Origin: Trachythela sp. YZ-2020 | Lineage: Eukaryota > Cnidaria > Anthozoa > Malacalcyonacea > Clavulariidae | Direction: 5' to 3' | DNA: 64,000 bases | Assembly (NCBI GenBank): GCA_016169945.1 | Contig: JADLSH010000061.1 | Coordinates: 1,364,001 to 1,428,000, forward strand | In this document: piece by piece, positions 57,950-64,000 of the stretch | How positions within the stretch are numbered: position 1 is the first letter of the stretch | Layout: every line of letters begins with the position of its first letter | The notes under the pieces: model-generated | Database searches by the model: none | What the model was told of the DNA's origin: nothing | The model's input: only the letters and a program-made list of their open reading frames with translations | Made by a program: the position numbers and the translations under genes

Positions 57950-58328
57950 GCAATACATGCACGATTACGTAATAATCTAATATCATTTTTTAACTTTGCA
58001 CATCCGTGTACATGAATACTTCCCCTGGCCTGATACTCGAATCGATGCCAAAACCATTCAGCATCTAAGACACGACTAAGCCAATGTCTGATAAACTCTG
58101 CATGAAGAACCAATCTGTCAGGTGTGGATTGTCAATTACAGCTTGTGCCCGTTCAGATCTTGAAGCACCTTCTTTGCTTTGCAACATCCTTTGTAAATCT
58201 GGCCAATGACTGTCGGCTGCGCTAAATATAAAGAAAAAGGTTGGCCAATGCCCAATATGGAAACCGTGGGTGAGAAGCAAACCTCCATTCAAACTTAACA
58301 TCTGCCAGTTTCTCAGCAAACTTCATTA
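57950..58328 (-). pseudogene. Helitron Rep domain with HUH motif
   Basis: 58065-58319 encodes HWPTFFFIFSAADSHWPDLQ and NPHLTDWFF, the helitron-like N domain. A one-base shift leads to [20 protein letters not shown] and [11 protein letters not shown], where HVH (plus 58006-58014) is the HUH metal-binding motif of rolling-circle Rep nucleases. A TAG interrupts the following segment (near 57930). The catalytic tyrosine region is not recognised with certainty. Confidence 0.85.
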
Positions 58329-58329
58329 A

Positions 58330-59092
58330 GGCGTAAAAAAACAACCTGTGGTTCCGGTTGCATATCGTGAGAAAATTAGGGTAGGTAGGTCGAAAAAATT
58401 TAATTTTTTTAAATATTTTTTTTCATGGTTTTGGAGTCCCGACATGAATATTAACTAGAGATACATATTTCGTATGGACGAATTTAGGCAATTTGTTGTT
58501 GTTTCGTTTACGCGTCTTAATCATGGAAATGGACACAAGACGCGCGATGTACTCGCGTTTCGTACGCGTTTTGGCAAAGTCATGCAGTTCTGTTGCATGT
58601 CATACTCCTTCGCCATTAAAACTGTAAATGCGTTTATCGTGGATGTCGCTACTACATTCATTGTAGATTCTTGCTGTTTGATCGTACAAGATATCTTCAA
58701 ATATTTTATTTTTTAAGTCGGAAAGTGATTGTAGTGTCAAATTCGCATTTTCAATTGGCAACAATGTCCAGCACAAGTTTTCTTCCTGTGCTGTTCCAAT
58801 TTCACAATCAATCGTAGGAAACCCATGGTAGTCTTCCAATAACTCAGTGAACGTTTTGTTGTAAGGCACTGATGCGAAAAGCCTTTTTCTAGTCATATTA
58901 TTGTGAGTACACGGTTCAATAATTACTGTGACAACACACGCCATTTTGGCACGCTGCCACGCTGTATGAGCAGCCCGCAACCACCCGGAGAAAATAGGGT
59001 CGCACGGTCAATCGCGTCGAAAAAATAATAGGGTCGGCAGAAAAAACTAGGGTCGGTCGGGGAACCGGAACAACAGGTATTGTTTTTACGCC
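58330..59092 (-). mobile_element. TIR transposon nested in the Helitron (TAA duplication)
   Basis: The ends GGCGTAAAAAAACAACCTGT and (inverted) ACAGGTATTGTTTTTACGCC continue into GGTTCCGG/CCGGAACC. TAA flanks both sides (58327-58329 and 59093-59095). Removing it reconnects helitron sequence EAFKHL and KFAEKLADV. A 3-bp TWA duplication is typical of PIF/Harbinger, but the TIR is not one I recognise with certainty. Interior GGGTCGGTCGG-type repeats lie near the right end. Confidence 0.78.
58600..58980 (-). CDS. Unrecognised 126-codon ORF inside the nested TIR transposon
   Basis: The open frame reads ACVVTVIIEPCTHNNMTRKR, FTELLEDYHGFPTIDCEIGT, ENLCWTLLPIENANLTLQSL and ends SSDIHDKRIYSFNGEGV. 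It occupies about half of the 763-bp element. I recognise no transposase or DDE signature. It could be a captured host exon, a remnant of an unfamiliar transposase-associated protein, or a chance frame. The even amino acid composition argues mildly for real coding history. Confidence 0.35.
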   Translation of the reverse strand: MRAAHTAWQRAKMACVVTVIIEPCTHNNMTRKRLFASVPYNKTFTELLEDYHGFPTIDCEIGTAQEENLCWTLLPIENANLTLQSLSDLKNKIFEDILYDQTARIYNECSSDIHDKRIYSFNGEGV

Positions 59093-60344
59093 TAAGTGCT
59101 TGAATGCCTCTGTTAATGTTATACAATGCTGTCTCGCGCTATTTGTTGGGTCATCTTTTGCCATAAGGAAACAATGTCGGAAATGCCACCATCTTCAGTA
59201 GACGGCCAGTCTAAGGGATCAACCTCATTTACTGCATCTTGGATAGCTGCTTTGTCTTTTCTCTGTCTTTGACGCATAGGAATATGATTAATGATGTACT
59301 ACCATTTCCTAAAACTAATTCTTCAACAATAGCATTAGCACTCATTACAGGGTCTTGGGGAGTCCCCTCATTATCAACATGGACTGAAAGTTCATTTTCA
59401 TCAACAACATACCTTAGGTCATATGCTATGTACCATTTTCTGGTAAACTTTGGATAAAATCTCGATCAATCTCTATGTCTTTAAAGAATGGATTGTTTGT
59501 CTTTAACAATTATATAGCTTCAAGAACTCTGTGTCGACGCACAGTAAAATATCTATATGTGTCGTCAGTACCATGTCTTCGCACAATCATAACTGGAAAG
59601 TCAGCTACACGTGCCGGCAACCTAGTATTCAAGGAACATTTGAATATCTTGAGATAAGTACCCTTATACCCCCTCTTCCAACCATGTTTTCTATACACTC
59701 TCATAATAGGGCAAACCCTTGAAATTAACATTTCTTCTACCTGTGTCAAACCTCTTAACTGTTCAGGAACAACTCCTTGGTCCATCTCATTCTTTGTCTG
59801 AAATTATTTCTCTTTTACACGGGTAACAAACATATGTTTCTGATGTTAAGTTCTGTCGTGTCGGCCAGGCCTACATTGTCAAGTCTCACTTCTGTGCTTG
59901 TTTCTATCGCTAGCTTGTTGTCTCATACCTGCAAACCACTCCTCTCGCTTTCGACTTCTTTCTTTCTGCCCTCTTTCTCAGATATAAGCCCTATTTTCTT
60001 CTCTCTGCCCTCGCCTGTACTTCCTTCAGTCCTTCGTTTGTATGCAGTCCTACGCTTTGCCAACCGATACTGCTTTTCTTCTGGCGTTTCGTCTTTTTCC
60101 CCTTAGTTTTGCGAGTCTTTCTGCGTGTGTATCTTTTTCGTTTTTGTCTTGCTGTTTCTTTTCTTTGCTATTCGGCTTTTATTTTTTTAAATGCGGTTGT
60201 TTTGTATTTTTTATCGATATTTCTTCAGGAAATTTTATTTTGTACGAAAGTATAAACTTTTAAAAAAAGTTTGCAAAATGACAGTTAAATTTCTGACGTA
60301 TAAATATAAAAACAAAATCTTTCTCTTAGCCAATCATGATGTTG

Positions 60345-60523
60345 CTAGTTACCAGTATTCTCTCGGCTTCAACTTGCGCATGCGCATAACTTAAAAAACC
60401 GTCCATGACAAACAAAAATGGCGGACAACTTTGCATTCCACAATGTTTTCACATACCCGGGTGTAAATATCCGAGCTGAATTAGTACCCTCGCACGGTGC
60501 TTCGCGCCGGCTCGGGGATTATA
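60345..60523. repeat. Interspersed repeat abutting LINE D
   Basis: AGCCAATCATGAT, CGCATGCGCATAAC, TTTTCACATACCCGGGTGT and GAATTAGTACCCTCGCAC match 36690-36850 in inverted orientation and, in part, 20179-20222. It replaces the last residues of the LINE D RT. Confidence 0.7.
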
Positions 60524-60586
60524 CATTTTTTTAAGAATATGTCTAGGCACAAAAGATTTAGCTCTCCTTAGTAAAGCAATATTTTT

Positions 60587-61480
60587 TTAAATCGATTTGT
60601 TTTGTTCTTCATTATGTTTGTCCCATTTTAATTGCTCGCCTAAAATGACACCAAGGATCTTTTTGTGAGATACACGCTTAATAACTTTATCACCAAGGTT
60701 AATTTTGGGACCCCTCTCGAAAAATGGGACTCGTTGGCGTGAGCCTATCATCATTAATTCAGTTTTGGTTTCATTTAATGTAAGTTTATATGCAGTGAGC
60801 CATTGACTGACATTCATAAGATCATGATTAAGTTTTGTTTCAGTTTCATCTACAGTGAATCCTTTAGCTGAAAGAATTGTATCATCAGCAAATAATCTAG
60901 CCTTGGTTGTTTCAAGACACCTAGGCAAATCATTGATGTATAAGAGGAATAGGAATAGGCCAAGATTGGATCCCTGCGGAACCCCGCAATTAATTTCTTT
61001 TAAATCAGATAGTTTACCTTTAATTGCACAGACTTGTTTCCTATTACTGAGATAAGATCGGTACAATTCAAGACTAATTCCCCTTATACCGTACAGCTCT
61101 AACTTGGAAAGTAGAATTTTGCGATTAACCGCGGTGTCGAAAGCTTTTTATAAATCCAGAAATAACACTCCGTTTATTAAACCTTTGTCCATATTATTAA
61201 GCCAATCACTCGTTAAATCAAGCAATGTGGTTTCCGTGGAGTGATGCTCACGGAAGCCAGACTGTTCATTTATGACTATGTTATTTTCCTTCATGAAATA
61301 CTTTAACTGATTATATATTAATTTTTGAAATAACTTGGCAATGATAGAAATCACAGAAATTGGTCTATAAATACCACATTCTGTTTTTGCACCTTCCTTA
61401 AATATTGGGGACACCTTGGCCAGTTTCGAGTCATCTGGATATATTCCAGTTTGCAATGATAAACTAAAGATGTTGACCAA
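60587..61480 (-). pseudogene. Reverse transcriptase of LINE D
   Basis: 61148-61480 encodes LAKVSPIFKEGAKTECGIYR, PISVISIIAKLFQKLIYNQL and FREHHSTETTLLDLTSDW. After a stop, 60587-61066 continues with YRSYLSNRKQV, INCGVPQGSNLG and RLFADDTILSA, with the intact catalytic FADD at plus 60881-60892, then LTLNETKTELMMIGSRQR. The GVPQGS and FADD boxes are good; the frame between the parts is broken at about 61150 (a TAA). Confidence 0.88.
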
Positions 61481-61984
61481 TGAGTCAATTATTATGTCCC
61501 CGGCAGCTTTTAATAGTTTAGTGCTTATTCCGTCAACCCCTGACGACTTTTTTGTTTTGATTTGAGCAAGCGTTTCAGACAGTTCAAATGGACTGATGTT
61601 TTGGAAATAAAAAGTATTTCTAATTCAAGCTACGAATCGTAAGGGATCGGCGTCATTCCTAGTTATATTATCCGCAAGTTTTAATTGTGTTGTGGAGAAA
61701 TAATCATTGAAGCAACTACATGCCTTTTCGTAAGCTACACACCTAAATTTGACAGCTTGTTTCTTAAGGTTGTCGAGTTGGCGCATGTTTTTCCGCAATT
61801 GTTAGAAATTTGTTCTTCCAATCGTACCACAAAACGTTAGGGTCATCACTACTAATAATGATATTAATATTATTCCTTAGGTCTTCCTTAAATTCATTAA
61901 CATTTAAATTTTTAAACTGTCTACTGAATATGATTTTTGGCAATTCTTTAGGAACACTGACTTTGCGGCATAGGTAAACTAAAT

Positions 61985-62615
61985 GATGGTCACTAATACC
62001 TAGTTCTACAACCCCAGCTGCTGTTGTCTTATTATCGTCGATGGAACTAAATAACTAATGATAACATCAATTAGAGATTGAGACTTGGTAGTTACTCTAG
62101 TATAGGACTTAGTATATGTTGCTTCAGGAGATACCTGTAGATATCAAATATATCTAGCAATTTAGTAGTGCAAGCACTTTTTTCCTGCTCTAAAAAATCA
62201 CAGTTCAGATCTCCATTAATAATTAGTTCTTTGTTTTCGATATCAGCTTGTTTAAGAAATTTTTCAAAATGATGAAATATATAAATTTTCGAATTAGGCG
62301 GCCTATACCACGTTGAGATCAAGAACGGCTTGCTTTTAGGATTATTTATTTCTATACAAATTTGTTCCAGTACCTCAGGAACCAAGTCCTTCCGGTTGGT
62401 AAATGAGATGCTGCTTGGAATGTACACTGCTACACCGCCGCCGTTTCAATTTCTGTCTCGTCTAACTATATCATATCCAGAGATTTTAACCTCAGAATCT
62501 GATAAATATACTATCATCAAGCCGAGTTTCGTTTAAAGTCAATATATCGAAAGGTTTATCTTGCATATAAACTAAGAGCTCATCAAAATGTTTTATCAAA
62601 CTAGTAATATTTAAA
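61985..62615 (-). pseudogene. Endonuclease domain of LINE D
   Basis: The order on the minus strand is YLNITSLIKHF, FDILTLNETRLDD, NGGGVAVYIPSS, STWYRPPNS, ELIINGDLNCDFLE and ISDHHLVYL (catalytic SDH near 61985). Frames change two or three times. Conserved E, D-x-N and SDH residues of the EEP fold are visible. Confidence 0.82.
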
Positions 62616-62659
62616 TAGCAATTATGTTTGATAACCGTCTTCTTTCAGAGTCATTATTG

Positions 62660-63190
62660 CTATCGATAGATAAAGTAGAAGTACAAAGTCAACGAAACTG
62701 CGTAAAAAAATGTTCTAATGTTTTTAGCCATAATGGCAGTTCCCTGCTTACTCAGATGGACTCCAGATGCGTTCAAATGAGATCCCAAAATGTTCTCATG
62801 CGAAATGAAGCCCCAATTATTATTAGCACATACCTGTGACAATTTAGCGTTTATTTATCTTGTTTACTTTAGTAACTAAACTAGGGTTGTCCGCTCTCGT
62901 TACAATTGCAGAAATAACTAACTTCGTTCCAGGTGATTCAGCTAAGATTTCTTGCCCGAGGTTGGTTATTTCTTCGTGTATGCTTTGCGCTGACTTTTGA
63001 CTAAGATCATTTGTACGAACACGCAACATCAAGATATCAGGTGATGCTGATATGGTAGATTTTACGTAGTACTTCATATCTGCGACTTTTTCTCCCGGGA
63101 AAGTTCTAACCTTTACATTCATCTTTAAATTTTGACGAAATTTAGTTTGGTTGATATATTTCAACATTGAATCTCCAACAATTGTGATCT
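62660..63190 (-). pseudogene. SGNH/GDSL esterase-like domain of LINE D ORF1
   Basis: VGDSMLKYINQ (block I, about 63180) is followed by VRTFPGEKVADMKYYVK, LMLRVRTNDLS (block III, with R for the usual G before TND), and KLVISAIVTRADN. A stop at about 62843 is followed by NNNWGFISHENI and SGVHLSKQGTAIMAKNI (block V, with the catalytic His). Esterase-type ORF1 proteins are known from CR1 elements. Confidence 0.8.
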
Positions 63191-63613
63191 TTCATTGATC
63201 TGATGGGCGTTGCGACGCTTGGTCTCCCAGATTTTGCTCTTTCTGCACAGTTTGTCCTCTGATAGTATTTTGTTGCCTGGTACGCTGCTTACGGTTTGCT
63301 GAATCTGTAGTTGGAGCGTCGTCGTGGTCATTGTTCAACTCCGTGATTTGAGAATGTTGCTTTGTATTCTATTTTATAATATTCCCAACGTCTCCATTCG
63401 TTTCTGCTTCTTCGTCGTCTTCTACGTGCAGGATAGAGAACTTGTTATTCAGCCTTGTACTACAATCAACATTTGGACTTGTGCCTCGAGAATGAGCCGT
63501 TAAGCCACGGATTATGTGATTCATTAGAATCAATTTTCCTGTTTGAGCTGCTTATATTAGCTTGGTCTTCATTTCATAGGCGAATGACGGTTAAGAGACT
63601 AGCTTCCTCATTT

Positions 63614-63975
63614 TTATGCAGATGTTAACTTCGCATTTAGTTCGATTAGAGTACTTTTAAGATCATCTAAGTCCGCTTTGAGAGCGCTGTTTTGTTCTCT
63701 CAATGAATTATTTTCCTGGACAAGTTGATCAATGTCAGTCGGGTGTTTTCGAATTTTGTACGCACTTATAAGTTCATTCAAAACGATAGCGGATTGCGGA
63801 GGCGTTATGTCAGCAAAGTCGTTAATGCCTAAATTGCATTCTCTGTTCGGTGTGATGGTCGATATTCTTTGTAAAATCATTCTATACTCTTCGATCATAG
63901 AGCCTTCTAGTAACACACTTTGGTTTTCATACCATCGAATAGTGATATCGTTTGTCTTTATCTGTTTGCAGCCAC
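63614..63975 (-). pseudogene. N-terminal coiled-coil part of LINE D ORF1
   Basis: The frame reads NDITIRWYENQSVLLEGS, MIEEYRMILQRIS, FADITPPQSAIVLNEL and then a heptad-like LVQENNSLREQNSALKADL, DDLKSTLIELNAKL. This is a coiled coil as expected for self-associating ORF1 proteins. The start codon is not certain; the 5' end may extend past the window. Confidence 0.6.
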
Positions 63976-64000
63976 CTCAAGGTGTTGTCCATTTCCCCTT

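Larger units (their letters stand above)
54836..60190 (-). mobile_element. Helitron (Rep-Hel), decayed and interrupted
   Basis: The minus strand carries, in order: a Lys/Arg-rich N terminus (59940-60190; RLAKRRTAYKRR), the helitron block VPEQLRGLTQVEEMLISRV (59785-59510), and the Rep domain with an HUH motif (58330-57950). Next is a middle region (56984-56181; YVDWLMTTVN, ANVDLQAIVDEK, QVAGDRDMAAQE) and a Pif1-like helicase (55600-54836). Several frameshifts are present and the helicase has an internal deletion. A TIR transposon (58330-59092) is inserted in it. I did not identify the TC/CTRR termini. Confidence 0.9.
60525..63975 (-). mobile_element. CR1-type non-LTR retrotransposon D (ORF1 with SGNH domain; EN; RT)
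   Basis: On the minus strand ORF1 carries a coiled coil (63916-63614) and a SGNH-type esterase domain (63190-62660). ORF2 follows with the endonuclease (about 62615-61985) and RT (about 61640-60530). Multiple frameshifts break both. RT stops abruptly after KNIALLRRAKSFVPRH at about 60530, where another repeat abuts, so the 3' end is missing. This is the most complete domain set among the window's LINEs. Confidence 0.88.

Noticed and set aside
59777..60106. Plus-strand Ser/Leu/Phe-rich 109-codon frame
   Set aside because: It is the complement of the Lys/Arg-rich N-terminal coding region of the Helitron.

Overview
The window looks like intergenic and intronic DNA from a cnidarian, most likely an anthozoan. 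It is AT-rich, uses canonical spliceosomal GT-AG introns, and carries exons of two secreted multidomain genes of a kind that is expanded in cnidarians (PAN/Apple, EGF, F5/8 type C/discoidin and TLDc modules). Almost everything else is transposon-derived: Penelope-like elements, CR1/L2-type non-LTR retrotransposons, Ty3/gypsy elements, tRNA-derived SINEs, a Helitron, and many foldback or TIR elements. I see no bacterial genes and no rRNA or free-standing tRNA genes. The species assignment is inference from gene architecture and repeat types.

Host gene 1 (plus strand) enters from the left edge. It has a PAN exon at 101-333 and the two halves of a TLDc domain at 12825-13070 and 17310-17620 (stop). 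Splice phases require at least one more exon between 333 and 12825, which I could not find. Host gene 2 (plus strand) has a PAN exon (34762-34985), an EGF exon (35284-35413) and two exons that together encode one F5/8C domain (42116-42438 and 42896-43033, stop), followed by an AATAAA signal at 43171. Its last intron appears to use a GC-AG donor. Its first exon (signal peptide) was not found.

Mobile DNA by region: 686-1449 foldback with nested repeats; 4380-5827 non-LTR retrotransposon with a 2A-like motif; 10728-12304 element with about 500-bp inverted arms; 13644-14893 and 20540-22560 Penelope-like remnants in tail-to-tail inverted pairs carrying hammerhead-ribozyme sequences; 15523-17106 foldback and MITE DNA in the TLDc intron; 24778-25383 pogo/Tigger-like element; 29100-32740 decayed gypsy with gag, protease, RT, RNase H and integrase (minus); 35950-36620 GIY-YIG Penelope fragment (minus); 38150-41935 second gypsy (minus) with a nested LINE and a nested SINE; 48376-51600 non-LTR element with a 2A-like motif and a long RT frame lacking YADD (plus); 54836-60190 Helitron with HUH Rep and Pif1-like helicase (minus), which has a probable intron and a nested 763-bp TIR transposon; 60525-63975 non-LTR element with coiled-coil/SGNH ORF1, endonuclease and RT (minus).

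The most informative observations are the hammerhead ribozyme cores in inverted Penelope copies, the PAN-TLDc and PAN-EGF-discoidin exon phase logic (including a five-cysteine EGF and a GC donor), the two divergent 2A-like motifs, and the nested DNA transposon with an unrecognised 126-residue frame. Stretches where I see nothing are listed explicitly.
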